Origin: Pomphorhynchus laevis
Lineage: Eukaryota > Acanthocephala > Palaeacanthocephala > Echinorhynchida > Pomphorhynchidae
Direction: 5' to 3'
Length of the DNA: 64,000 bases
Assembly (NCBI GenBank): GCA_012934845.2
Contig: WNNJ02002200.1
Coordinates: forward strand, 1-64,000
Made by a program: the position numbers and the translations under genes. Below the pieces are notes generated by a model. That model was given only the letters and a program-made list of their open reading frames with translations. It ran no database searches and was not told the origin of the DNA. Positions 19,501-27,340 of this stretch are shown in pieces (the stretch's first letter is position 1; each line of letters starts with the position of its first letter).

Positions 19501-21284
19501 TTAAAAATTTCCAAATGCATCTGCATTTCAAATCGAAGAAAATTTGTTCCATTTTGATTAATGTTTTAAAAGTAAGAACTCGAATCGACGTGTTTTAGAG
19601 TATTTAAGGATGTGGAATTGTTTCAAATACCAATTTATTGCGAAAAAACATAAATAATTAGATCAGTTAACTCCGACGTATTATAAATATTTTTTATTGT
19701 AGAACGTATCCATCTGTGTGTACCCGATGTGGAGAATATCCGATGGATACTTGTCATGGTTAAACAATACAATTAAAAGCATCACTAGAAATTATTTTAA
19801 TATTATAAAATTGAAATTAAATTGAATTGAATAAAATGACAAACAAAAGCAAAATAATGTGAAATTATAATCTAAATTTAATTCTAAATTTATATATAAT
19901 TCTAAATTTATTACAAAACGATCGATCCATAATCTTAATATTAATTAATATTAATCTTAATATTAATTAAGATTCCTTGAGTCTATAATAATTCCAGCAC
20001 TATGCATAATAATCCATCATGCTTAAATGAAATTCAAATGTATTAATTTTAAAATTCAAATTAATTTGAAATTAAGTTTGGGATATATTTACTTACCATA
20101 TCAGTATATTGATTGAGACCTGTTTTGAAAGATATTGTGTTGTTTTCAAATTTTAGATTGTTCAAGATGATCTTTTTTACATTATTCTCAAATTCTTTAA
20201 TATTTCCAGATTGCGAGCTTTGAAGTTTATTATTGGGTCCTCAAAAATTAAAAACTTAAAAATATAATGCAAAACATCCAGAGCATTAAAAATCAACTGC
20301 AAAATATTGATTTATGGAATGACAATAAAATTCTTTATTACTTCTTTTGCCCATAATTTACAATGGAAAATTATAAAGGTTAGATATTTATGACGAAATT
20401 GATCCAGGCGTTTATATGTTACATGTATATTTAAAAATATATTATTAATTCTAATATTATAATTTATAAATATAGTATTTATTATTAATATATAATAATT
20501 TATTATAATTTTGTAATTTATTAAATATATAATTTTGTGATATTATATATAATAAATATTTCCAAAATAAATGTGATATGAAATATTATATTGTTAAGGA
20601 ATAAAATAAGTATACAATCAATGATAAAAATGAATTCAATATTAACTTTATCCTAAAATGAATTTAATATATTTATATATATATAGTTACAGTAGCAGAC
20701 CGAAACATTCGAAACCATATTGGCAATACTATCTTCAGAGTCGACAATGTTTGAGCATATGCTATGCAACTGGTACATCATAATTTAAAGATTGAAAGTA
20801 AGTTTTGACTGTCATTAATCATTTTTTAAATGCAAACCGTATTTTATAAACTTTTGCAAAATAAAATTTATATTGCTTGATAGCCTTTTAATTTAACTCG
20901 TGAGCGTCAATGTAAAACAAAATTAACGTGGATGAATGGGTAAGACCAGCACTAAATGACTGATACGTAAGAAATTACATTTAATAATATGTAGATCGAT
21001 ATGTTTATCATAAACATATTGAACCAGTAAGTTCATTAAATCCAATGAGTAAAGAATGAGGATTTAAAATTTTACTTACGATACTTATTCTTAAAAGACT
21101 GATATAGCTTCTTGATTTCATTGGAGTTAACTGCTGATTCAAGCTTTCCATTCGACTGCTTTACCTTCAAAACCATCTTGTCAATAATATCATCGGGGTC
21201 GTTCGATGTTTGAGCATTTGAGGCGATGCAAATTGTGCATAATACTGTTAGGATTGAAAGTAAGTTTTGCCTTTTATAACCCAT
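7463..21284 (-). CDS. cathepsin L-like cysteine protease (papain family C1A), seven exons
   Basis: A secreted or lysosomal zymogen that would cleave peptide bonds. Exons, 5' to 3': 21284-21080, 20239-20097, 19203-19021, 17510-17322, 17254-17104, 7816-7696, 7559-7463. Lengths 205, 143, 183, 189, 151, 121 and 97 sum to 1089 bases, exactly 362 codons plus stop, and every junction keeps frame. A signal peptide covers about residues 1-24. The I29-type propeptide follows, ending in GLNQYTDM. The mature enzyme starts near residue 150. Catalytic residues are Gln166, Cys172 (NCGSCWAF), His310 (GHAVAVVGHG) and Asn330 (NSWGNTWG); the GCNGG motif is present. Residue 62 is Gln where I29 propeptides usually have Trp. 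The start at 21284 is preferred over an in-frame Met at 21329 because it puts the hydrophobic core at the N terminus. Intron 5 is 9.3 kb and full of transposons. Confidence 0.9.
7696..7816 (-). CDS. protease exon 6: active-site histidine
   Basis: Residues 291-330 plus two bases: GVLDDKQCKGYNG, AGHAVAVVGHG with His310, then KQYLKIRN. Acceptor ATGTTTAG|GC, donor AATAG|GTAAGT. It lies 9.3 kb from exon 5, yet phase and protein alignment continue without a gap. Confidence 0.88.
7817..8340 (-). other. protease intron 5, 3' part, no further feature
   Basis: A/T-rich intron sequence between exon 6 and the inserted PLE fragment. I see nothing in it. Confidence 0.4.
8341..8900 (+). mobile_element. P1 Penelope-like element, internally deleted, with GIY-YIG end
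   Basis: Starts with the block encoding KHYFNINSTKEFLE (also at 53.75 kb), continues with GNNSPIITDLF and a decayed YIDD region, then jumps to VYHTMWDGDEVYIGQTRQSL and KRIYHH. The last piece is the core of a GIY-YIG nuclease (V-Y, YIGQT, R) and is the evidence that family P1 is a Penelope-like element with the usual C-terminal endonuclease. It lies in intron 5 of the protease, antisense to it. Thumb and linker are missing. Confidence 0.65.
8981..9023 (+). repeat. 20-bp direct repeat, two copies
   Basis: ATGAAGAAATGTAGCACTGC occurs twice in tandem just before the first REL-type LINE copy. Confidence 0.8.
9024..10890 (+). mobile_element. REL-type LINE copy A, 5'-truncated
   Basis: It begins inside the RT palm: EGFTQGDPFAM, then WYADNANFVG (YADD changed to YADN, followed by one stop). 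ORF 9325-9759 continues the RT thumb (GAPIGSAEF, DPHVAYCGL, LEGLGIVDPP) and ORF 9756-10703, one frame away, gives GASSWLSALP, a zinc knuckle CPCGEKLDISHALAC, RHNAIRD, and ARLDIV...FLDVTVF, which resembles a PD-(D/E)XK restriction-like endonuclease core. This layout belongs to LINEs with a C-terminal REL domain (R2/NeSL/Utopia grade). The 3' end carries GCCCATTTGCGGG and an ATAATAATA-rich tail. One stop and one frameshift make it inactive. Confidence 0.7.
9756..10703 (+). CDS. LINE copy A, C-terminal zinc knuckle and REL-like domain
   Basis: The longest open part of copy A, about 315 codons. Roughly: residues 1-90 connector with GASSWL, 112-126 zinc knuckle (C-x-C-x7-H-x3-C), 138-145 RHNAIRDI, 178-205 putative nuclease core, then a basic helix (RIKRKISIKIARSVLSMF). 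The apparent start Met is only the first ATG after a frameshift, not a real start. Confidence 0.6.
   Translation: MSLEYDSSLSLASTYDIGDQAEALYDIQKSRLLEITSIRMSRLKERLHSVADNFDSSVHNAISHAMRSGASSWLSALPLSTEKHNLSSNQFKDAIASRYEQVPLDLTNRFCPCGEKLDISHALACRNGGLPIIRHNAIRDILAIELSRVCNSVNTEPVLSTVLANLKFMERTTTRDISARLDIVCSGLGNDWFERTFLDVTVFSVFAQASSSRSLEANFQYNEQRKLSKYNERIMEVERGTFIQFVLSSSGGLGDQAIKLLKTLSGAISRRTNAEYAETLTRIKRKISIKIARSVLSMFTSPTFTQERCNTVGQN
11381..11389 (+). repeat. 9-bp target-site duplication of the MULE, left
   Basis: GGCGATATT, exactly repeated at 13369-13377. Removing the insertion and one copy restores a continuous RT frame in the LINE. Confidence 0.85.
11508..12866 (-). CDS. MULE transposase with N-terminal FLYWCH zinc finger
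   Basis: 452 codons from the Met at 12866 (MNIDLTDCIIKS). The frame is open further upstream to 13004, but that extension translates the terminal palindromes, so the later Met is preferred. A FLYWCH-type finger spans about residues 10-66 (YQGYFYNF, W38, C40, C45, H63, H65). The DDE catalytic domain has D183 (ICDGTF), D247 (ILDFEQ) and E374 (SLEGYH), with the C/H motif YGCCFHLGQ at 266-274 between the last two, as in MULE transposases. There are no internal stops and all key residues are present. It should cut and paste the surrounding element. Confidence 0.88.
   Translation of the reverse strand: MNIDLTDCIIKSNRGKPKIAYQGYFYNFKESTAGKKIWRCNKRGCKSLLKTNLENVFQESTCHDHIMEEIKFNKVLIQRGVKDRALKSTESARNVILNVLKENSKLQVPIDLKNMKRLVNATRKANNYTIVPNYDIPEELFFTTENKQFLFFDSGMDDINRVLIFTTEENLKHLVYSDVLICDGTFRSAPTSFSQIFTIQCRIRNMFLPMMFCFMKHKNETSYNSIFEWLMSKNPNVGSNAKSIILDFEQSSYKSIKNNFKNSQLYGCCFHLGQIIWRKVQNLKFASELINNAPIKLQVKMILALSFVSLEDVSLYADELRLYIVEQKSLDVLNLYEWFVRQYINNETGNNHISFWNVKLRTENGILRTTNSLEGYHRHLNTLINIKQTSIIPILNELKNEQTITENKLFLSLYKDPVPRIDTVKDLLLKYNALPPVDYLKYIALNFNWKLD
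12737..13304 (-). repeat. 284-bp perfect tandem duplication at the MULE 5' end
   Basis: 12737-13020 and 13021-13304 are identical by eye. Each unit contains the transposase N-terminal codons, the leader and two TTTTCACC palindromes. The outer unit therefore encodes a truncated N terminus (ORF 13288-13001). Confidence 0.88.
13369..13377 (+). repeat. 9-bp target-site duplication of the MULE, right
   Basis: Exact partner of 11381-11389. Confidence 0.85.
15041..16140 (+). mobile_element. REL-type LINE copy C, 5'-truncated
   Basis: Starts at LPYKYGGLGIRNS of the RT connector, about 220 codons before the zinc knuckle; one stop (after LNKHQ) precedes the long ORF. Its end shares GGCCCATTTGCGGGAACCTT with copies A and B, followed by an ATAATAATA-rich tail. 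Protein divergence from A and B is large, so these are separate subfamilies rather than a tandem duplication. Confidence 0.7.
15280..16011 (+). CDS. LINE copy C, zinc knuckle and REL-like domain
   Basis: 243 open codons: GASAWLTLDRY, CTCGKSADIAHALSC zinc knuckle, RHEIVSEHI, ARADIACNGLYG...SFMNICCFN as the nuclease-like core, then a basic C-terminal helix (RSGISIKIVKAISF). The second acidic core residue seen in copy A (FLDV) reads FMNI here, so the nuclease is likely dead. Confidence 0.6.
   Translation: MSQASIIGASAWLTLDRYTSDAFLDSHEFHDALKVRYAWKTRDGTILCTCGKSADIAHALSCKTGGFNFIRHEIVSEHIHQSLKECCSCVEKEHVLQSVPDTTVFENTTSTRDQDARADIACNGLYGNMLVRSFMNICCFNTLAPSYSSERAKEPFKYHENRKNAKCAERIVKIEKGSFHPLIFSTVGGIRYIANQVLKQMATRMAARNSDMYGQYIRKLRSGISIKIVKAISFTIRRKSKKL
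16141..17103 (-). other. protease intron 5, 5' part, with decayed P1 fragments
   Basis: Around 16400-16800 there are degenerate pieces of the P1 RT C-terminal region (sequence equivalent to the NDKEG, LYR and FLWII-coding parts), none with an open frame. The rest is A/T-rich intron. Confidence 0.4.
17104..17254 (-). CDS. protease exon 5
   Basis: Residues 241-290 plus one base: DGCCRRSS, then IKISSYNKVNKKDVINAL, then PVTIGISLGEPFFAYRS. Acceptor TATTACAG|GAT, donor ATCAG|GTACAT. Found only by following the reading frame; too short to stand out as an ORF. Confidence 0.88.
17322..17510 (-). CDS. protease exon 4
   Basis: Residues 178-240: SKQELVDCV, then YGCNGGLMDSV, then RSYPYAEK. Acceptor TCTAATAG|GCT; donor AAAAG|GTATTT is weaker than the GTAAGT donors but gives the right frame into exon 5. 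Confidence 0.9.
17511..19020 (-). other. protease intron 3
   Basis: 1.5 kb of ordinary A/T-rich intron with no transposon or ORF that I can recognise. Confidence 0.6.
19021..19203 (-). CDS. protease exon 3: processing site and active-site cysteine
   Basis: Residues 117-177, bounded by acceptor AATTTCAG|ACC and donor GGAGGA|GTAAGT. It holds the cleavage region before the mature N terminus (ASVDW) and QGNCGSCWAF with the nucleophile Cys172. NVT at the start of the exon is a possible glycosylation site. Confidence 0.92.
20097..20239 (-). CDS. protease exon 2: propeptide
   Basis: Residues 69-116. Acceptor TTTTTGAG|GA completes a split Arg codon; donor ATG|GTAAGT. It encodes the NNLKFENN and GLNQYTDM parts of the inhibitory propeptide (ERFNIN-like region). 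Confidence 0.87.
20695..20890 (-). pseudogene. decayed extra copy of protease exon 1 within intron 1
   Basis: On the minus strand this resembles exon 1 and its upstream flank: shared words include GATTGAAAGTAAGTTTTG, TGCAAACCGTATTT and AATTTATATTG in the same order and spacing, and the region equivalent to the NDPDDIID codons is recognisable. Frame and donor are lost. It predates the 1.44-kb duplication because both copies carry it. Confidence 0.65.
21080..21284 (-). CDS. protease exon 1: signal peptide and propeptide start
   Basis: Residues 1-68 plus one base; donor TATC|GTAAGT. The encoded N terminus (MGYKRQNLLSILTVLC...) is a good signal peptide, followed by an acidic DPDDIID stretch and the first propeptide helix (KKLYQSFKNKY). 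Confidence 0.88.
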
Positions 21285-21558
21285 TTTTAAACGCAAACCG
21301 TATTTGTAAACTTTTACAAAAAAATACAATTTATATTGTAATTTACGGTCATTGTCATCTCGACATCCATCTTTATTGTAACCATAAGTAGTTATTAATT
21401 AATTGATTATTCACAGTATAATTACTCCTTTTTGAATATTTCTTATAACCATAAGGCAATGTTCAAATATAATTACATGGGCCACACATTATAATGTCGA
21501 TATGCCATTTAAAATATTTTATAAATGATTTTCCTAATTAAATTTAAATTCATCGTCA

Positions 21559-22284
21559 GAGTCTTAGATGAATTACATTAGAAATGCACGTTATCTGAAT
21601 TATTTTATAAAAACCATATCGACAATTTATATTCTTACCAATTTGTCCTGGTAATAAAGACAGTATGCCATCCATTTAGTGCAAAATGACCTTCTTCGTA
21701 AGCTTTATATTTCATATTAAAATACAAATGTTACCAAATGAATGCTCAGGGCATCACAAATTGCATGAACTTCATTACTTTAGCTAATTGACCATATCAA
21801 TAGTAATTTGTCTTTTAAATCAACGCACCCAATACATATTCAGCTGATTTAAAACAATTCGACCTAAAAAATTATTATGCATTTTTCATACTTGTTTAAA
21901 TAGTATGTTCATTATAAAAATCAAGATGATATGCTAAAGTTTTCTACGATTTTTATGGCATCATGTTTAATTGTTTTGTCATCTTAAAAATAGTCACAAT
22001 TAATCATATCATAGGCAATAAAGAAGCTTAGACGAGCAATTAAAATGACTGCTCTTTCGTCACTCAACAGGAAATGATACCGATATTGCAAACAGGGACC
22101 TCTAGACGGCCACCTAGCAAAATTGTTATTCACAGTGGATTGTAATACTAGAATCACATACGTATCATCCCTTAATTATTATTAATTATATCATAATTAA
22201 TATAATCATAATCATAATTATATCATGATTAATTAATTATATCATAGGCAATAAAGAAGCTTAGAAAAAAACAGCTTAGAAAGC
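21559..22284. other. spacer between the duplicated blocks
   Basis: No gene seen. A roughly 30-bp segment reading ATCATAGGCAATAAAGAAGCTTAGA occurs at about 22008 and again at about 22241, close to the left breakpoint of copy B, which hints at a complex rearrangement. Confidence 0.45.
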
Positions 22285-22403
22285 TGTTTTGAAAGATATT
22301 GTGTTGTTTTCAAATTTTAGATTGTTCAAGATGATCTTTTTTACATTATTCTCAAATTCTTTAATATTTCCAGATTGCGAGCTTCGAAGTTTATTATTGG
22401 GTC
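22285..22403 (-). pseudogene. duplicated protease exon 2, 3'-truncated
   Basis: Acceptor kept; coding sequence is intact to NNTISFKT but the GLNQYTDM codons and donor are missing and the frame soon hits a stop. One base differs from copy A (CGA for CAA, Arg for Gln). Confidence 0.85.
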
Positions 22404-22858
22404 CTCAAAAATTAAAAACTTAAAAATATAATGCAAAACATCCAGAGCATTAAAAATCAACTGCAAAATATTGATTTATGGAATGACAATAAAATTCTTT
22501 ATTACTTCTTTTGACCATAATTTACAATGGAAAATTATAAAGGTTAGATATTTATGACGAAATTGATCCAGGCGTTTATATGTTACATGTATATTTAAAA
22601 ATATATTATTAATTCTAATATTATAATTTATAAATATAGTATTTATTATTAATATATAATAATTTATTATAATTTTGTAATTTATTAAATATATAATTTT
22701 GTGATATTATATATAATAAATATTTCCAAAATAAATGTGATATGAAATATTATATTGTTAAGGAATAAAATAAGTATACAATCAATGATAAAAATGAATT
22801 CAATATTAACTTTATCCTAAAATGAATTTAATATATTTATATATATATAGTTACAGTA

Positions 22859-23054
22859 GCAGACCGAAACATTCGAAACCATATTGGCAATACTATCTTC
22901 AGAGTCGACAATGTTTGAGCATATGCTATGCAACTGGTACATCATAATTTAAAGATTGAAAGTAAGTTTTGACTGTCATTAATCATTTTTTAAATGCAAA
23001 CCGTATTTTATAAACTTTTGCAAAATAAAATTTATATTGCTTGATAGCCTTTTA
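22859..23054 (-). pseudogene. decayed exon 1 copy inside duplicated intron 1
   Basis: Same relic as at 20695-20890, carried along by the 1.44-kb duplication. Confidence 0.6.
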
Positions 23055-23243
23055 ATTTAACTCGTGAGCGTCAATGTAAAACAAAATTAACGTGGATGAA
23101 TGGGTAAGACCAGCACTAAATGACTGATACGTAAGAAATTACATTTAATAATATGTAGATCGATATGTTTATCATAAACATATTGAACCATTAAGTTCAT
23201 TAAATCCAATGAGTAAAGAATGAGGATTTAAAATTTTACTTAC

Positions 23244-23448
23244 GATACTTATTCTTAAAAGACCAATATAGCTTCTTGATTTCATTGGAGTTAACTGCTG
23301 ATTCAAGCTTTCCATTCGACTGCTTTTCCTTCAAAACCATCTTGTCAATAATATCATCGGGGTCGTTCGATGTTTGAGCATTTGCGGCGATGTAAATTGT
23401 GCATAATACTGTTAGGATTGAAAGTAAGTTTTGCCTTTTATAACCCAT
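23244..23448 (-). CDS. duplicated protease exon 1 (alternative first exon or pseudoexon)
   Basis: Fully open, same start and GTAAGT donor as exon 1 of the gene. Four residues differ: Tyr for Cys18, Ala for Ser22, Glu for Val41 and Trp for Gln62. Trp62 matches the usual I29 consensus, so copy B keeps the more typical propeptide. It could splice to exon 2 of copy A and serve as an alternative first exon, since its own exon 2 lacks a donor. It may equally be a partial pseudogene. Confidence 0.55.
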
Positions 23449-23722
23449 TTTTAAACGCAAACCGTATTTGTAAACTTTTACAAAAAAATACAATTTATAT
23501 TGTAATTTACGGTCATTGTCATCTCGACATCCATCTTTATTGTAACCATAAGTAGTTATTAATTAATTGATTATTCACAGTATAATTACTCCTTTTTGAA
23601 TATTTCTTATAACCATAAGGCAATGTTCAAATATAATTACATGGGCCACACATTATAATGTCGATATGCCATTTAAAATATTTTATAAATGATTTTCCTA
23701 ATTAAATTTAAATTCATCGTCT

Positions 23723-25080
23723 ACTATTAATTTATATCGTAAAGATGACATATTTAAATTTACAAGAAACATATTTTTATTATAATAAAATTGGCTTTCT
23801 ATAAAATTATTTAAATAATTTAGTTAAAGAGTATTTTAAACTTGGTTTTTGTAACAAGCAATATGATATTTAAGCTAGGTTTCTGTAACAATAAAATCAA
23901 ACAGAAAATAGTAAAATATATAAATCAACACAATAATATTAAAAATAAATTTTAAATCGTTAGCGGAACATTTTTATGGATGGATAATAAATAATTTACT
24001 TTGCATTAGCATAGGCTACTAGATAATCTAAATTATAATAAATATTATAACAATTATTTATTATTATTTATTATTTAATTATTAAATTTCGATTTAGCAT
24101 TATAATTTATTATCATTATTATTAATTCCATATTTTTCCATATATGTTTGCACATGGACCATGCATACAATGTAATATTATAATTAGTAAATAGTAAAAT
24201 TACAAATAATGAACTTTTAGGAATTGCAACAATTTGTAACGATATTGATTTTCTTTAAAATCATTTAATTTAATAGATAAATATTTAAACTAGGTTACTA
24301 TAAAAGTAAAATCAAACAGGAAATAGTAAAATATATGAATCATTAAAATATTTAAAAATATAAATCATTTAAAATCAATTTTGCTTTCTTTAAAATCATT
24401 TAAATAATTTAAATTATTAAAAATCTTGGTTATTTTAAACTAGATTACGGCAATAAAATTGATAGTTTTCAAATTTCAGTTCGAAAATTGAGAGATGATC
24501 ATTGACTATGATTTGATCGCGAGAGTATTGTCATAAATTTGAACTTGTGAATTTTTTTAAATCTGACGAATGAGCATTCAAATGATCTATAGTCCTTATT
24601 ATGTTTTATCGTCTATTTTATTAAAATAGTAAAATATATAAATCAACACAATAATATTAAAAATAAATTTTAAATCGTTAGCGGAACATTTTTATGGATG
24701 GATAATAATATACTGTGTATTAGAAACAGATACTAGAGAAGCAAATTTCATCAGGGGAAATACGTCATTAGCAAGTGTTTGGCCCTGCTGCTTTGTTGGG
24801 TCGGGAAATAGATGTTTAAACCTGATAACATAGAAGTTCCTCCTGATGACCTCTAATCCTTTTTCGAATGCATCGGCTATTATTTATAGTCAATTCATTA
24901 GAATTGACTTTTATTTTAAATTTCAATCTTATTTTTAATATTTATTTATTTTTATTTATTTATTATTTTATAATTGTATTAAATACGTGGACTCAGTTAG
25001 CTGATTTGATTTATAAAATTTACAATTGTAAATTTTCTCAAATTAATTTTTAGTCATTTTTAATAAATTAATATACAATA
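23723..25080 (+). mobile_element. cluster of P1 Penelope-like fragments and a tail module
   Basis: Three broken pieces on the plus strand: 23723-24020 (LYRKDDIFKFTRN region joined to the C-terminal NNIKNKF region), 24150-24450 (CIQCN, NDIDFL region) and 24620-24760, followed by the tail: CTGCTTTGTT hairpin module at 24789-24835, GTCAATTC-ATTA-GAATTGAC at 24881-24900 and the GACTCAGTTAGCTGATTTGA block near 24990. No part has an open RT. Confidence 0.6.
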
Positions 25081-25735
25081 ATTCATAAATTCTAGAAATG
25101 AATTATTATAGGTTATGAATAAATCATATTCTATAAAAATTACACTTTTTATGGTAATACCTGACAATACATTTAAGGATTATTTTATTGAATACTTCCA
25201 AATACGCCAATTTACGATTCACTGCCATTTAGTATATTTAGTTCATAGTGATCTGTCATTTTCATATCAAGTGTAAACATCAATATTATAATTACTAACG
25301 AAATATATGCAATCACTTCCAGTCTATTTAAAAATTATCAAAAACATTATCACCTCTTTACTATGAGGTTATACAAGGTAAATGTCTCATTATCATTCAT
25401 TTCCCTCATTTACAAATGTTATCTGTACTTTATTAATTTAAGTAGGGTTCCATTGAACACTCGTAATTATTCGTTTCATTTAAATTTACTGAATTTGCAA
25501 TTTAAACTCTGAGTTTATTCGCTTATCTTCAATCGATAAATAATTTGTTTATTTGAAAATCAACTTTTATGAAATTAACAATTGAAATTTTCTCGAACCA
25601 AATGTTAGTCATTTTTAATAAATTCAAGACATGAATTATTATGTTTTCCGAACAATCTTTCGGTTCGAAACTATTTTTGGATTAATGAAAATGGCATATT
25701 TAGTACAGAATATAATCTTAATTATCAATTTGATA
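25081..25735. other. A/T-rich, no feature recognised
   Basis: No ORF, repeat or RNA gene seen. Confidence 0.4.
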
Positions 25736-25767
25736 AATAATTATTGGAGCTGGATCAAAGGAAATAC

Positions 25768-25811
25768 GTAATTATTTTTGATATTTCGCTAACTCCTGTT
25801 AGCATCTTCAG
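25768..25811 (-). ncRNA. hammerhead ribozyme motif, left arm
   Basis: Minus strand: CTGAAGA, T, GCTAAC, loop AGGA, GTTAGC, GAAATATC. The core agrees with the CUGANGA...GAA consensus. The 5' strand of helix I is less convincing than in the right arm. Confidence 0.55.
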
Positions 25812-25813
25812 GT

Positions 25814-25865
25814 GTAATTTTCTGAGGATGCTAACAGAAGTTAGCGAAATATCAAAAATAATTAC
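25814..25865 (+). ncRNA. type I hammerhead ribozyme candidate
   Basis: Reads GTAATTTT (helix I 5'), CTGAGGA (core, 25822-25828), T, GCTAAC-AGAA-GTTAGC (helix II), GAA then palindromic ATAT (very short helix III), C (cleavage position, 25853), then AAAAATAATTAC whose ends pair with GTAAT and TTT of helix I. Every conserved core position is present. A palindromic four-base helix III implies action as a dimer, as described for minimal hammerheads in Penelope-like elements. The unpaired T before helix II is the only oddity. Confidence 0.65.
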
Positions 25866-25899
25866 GTCTTTCCTTTGATCCAGCTCCAATAATTATATA

Positions 25900-27340
25900 T
25901 CAATAATAGATCAGTATCAACTATTTAATATCAATTTTATAAAAAATTGATTTTACAAACTATATTTAATCAAAAATGAATATTGTAAGCTAGGGTTGTA
26001 CGTGCTACCTCTATTTTCCTTAGGAAAAAATTACATATTATTCCTTATTAAATTATAAGTTATCGTATGCTTGCTATTACAAATCATAGAATGTTCCTTC
26101 AGGTCGTTTTCATTTGAATAAGTTTGCAACAAATACTTTTATTACATATCAAACAGTGTAATTTGTTTTGAATTGATCACTATTTTACAAAACTACTTAT
26201 TTTAAGATAGTATCACTAGAATCTAGATGAAATTTACAGATTTGACGTCTAAACAAACCGAGAATACAGACAGGATGTCAACACAGACGAAATCTTAATG
26301 TTTACGTGTGCTCTTATTTTGTAAGTGTTGAAGTTATATTTCAACATTTTAGACATCAAAATTGCATTCTAGTTTGGTAACCAAAATATGAAGAGTAAAA
26401 ACCTCTTATTTCGCATTTCGTTCTAAGATGCAACGTAACCATTTTTATAAAAATATCAACATATATTCGATGAAAACACATACTTGGTATTTCATTATGT
26501 AATCTTTGAGCTCGAATAATCAAAGAACACTTTAACACTGTTTTCTAATTAATAAAAAGTATGTGTTGTAAATTATATTCAGTGTATAAGTTACAAAATA
26601 TGATACGCCTACAAATAATGTCATAGCTATGTTACGACGTAAGAATTTAAGCCTTTACTTTTGCGATCGACACTTGTTTTTCTGAACTGTTGATAACTTA
26701 TGTTATGAATCCTACTTTATAGTTAATGGCGAATTTAAATTCTCAACGCGGACTACGAAATCAAGAGATTTTAAGATTAGCATGTTTGATAAGAAATGAT
26801 AACATAGAATGACGAACATATAACGAATTTATAATTCGTATGAATATATGCCCTTTGCAGAAGGAAAAATCGGAAAAATTAAAATCAAATAAGTTAAATG
26901 ACGTGAAGGAAATATATACGCATATATACGTCTAGAAATGACATGGTGACTGAAAGTCGTGAATCGAAGTCCAGTTTATCAAGCAACACCATTTAGTATA
27001 TATATCGAAGATTAGGGAGGTGAGTGGAGATGTGGCGAAACGTTAAAGGCACAATAGAAAGTGAATGGCAAAGTTGAATTATTCGTTAAAGAGGTATTAA
27101 AGAAAATTATGAATTGGAGATGTCGAGCCAATACGTTTCAGATTCACTGTGAAGGAGAATCCATCATCCATCTTTCACTTGAAGAGTTGAAACGACGTGG
27201 AAGAACAGAATCAACTAATTAAGACTGTGAAATAACTAATTAAGACTAATTAGTTAACTAATTAAGACTGTAAAATCTATTAATGATTTCAAGTTGTTCA
27301 CAATTTGACAGTGGTGTAGCTGTACAAATATCTTAAAATA
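25900..27340. other. no gene recognised
   Basis: Mostly A/T-rich. A short unit TAACTAATTAAGACTG is repeated around 27215-27275. A GC-richer stretch at 26900-27190 has no open frame. Confidence 0.35.

Larger units (their letters stand above)
20121..21558 (-). repeat. 1.44-kb segmental duplication, copy A (part of the protease gene)
   Basis: Contains most of exon 2, intron 1, exon 1 and about 270 bp upstream of the start. It matches 22285-23722 at a constant offset of 2164 with only eight base differences that I could find by eye. Confidence 0.93.
22285..23722 (-). repeat. 1.44-kb segmental duplication, copy B (upstream of the protease gene)
   Basis: Near-identical to 20121-21558. At its right edge (about 23722) it abuts a P1 PLE fragment; at its left edge it ends inside exon 2, before the splice donor. 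Confidence 0.93.
25738..25895. repeat. long palindrome with a hammerhead core in each arm
   Basis: Arms of about 70 bp (25738-25811 and 25822-25895) are near-perfect inverted copies around a 10-bp centre. Each arm contains a hammerhead-type core reading outward. Confidence 0.85.
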
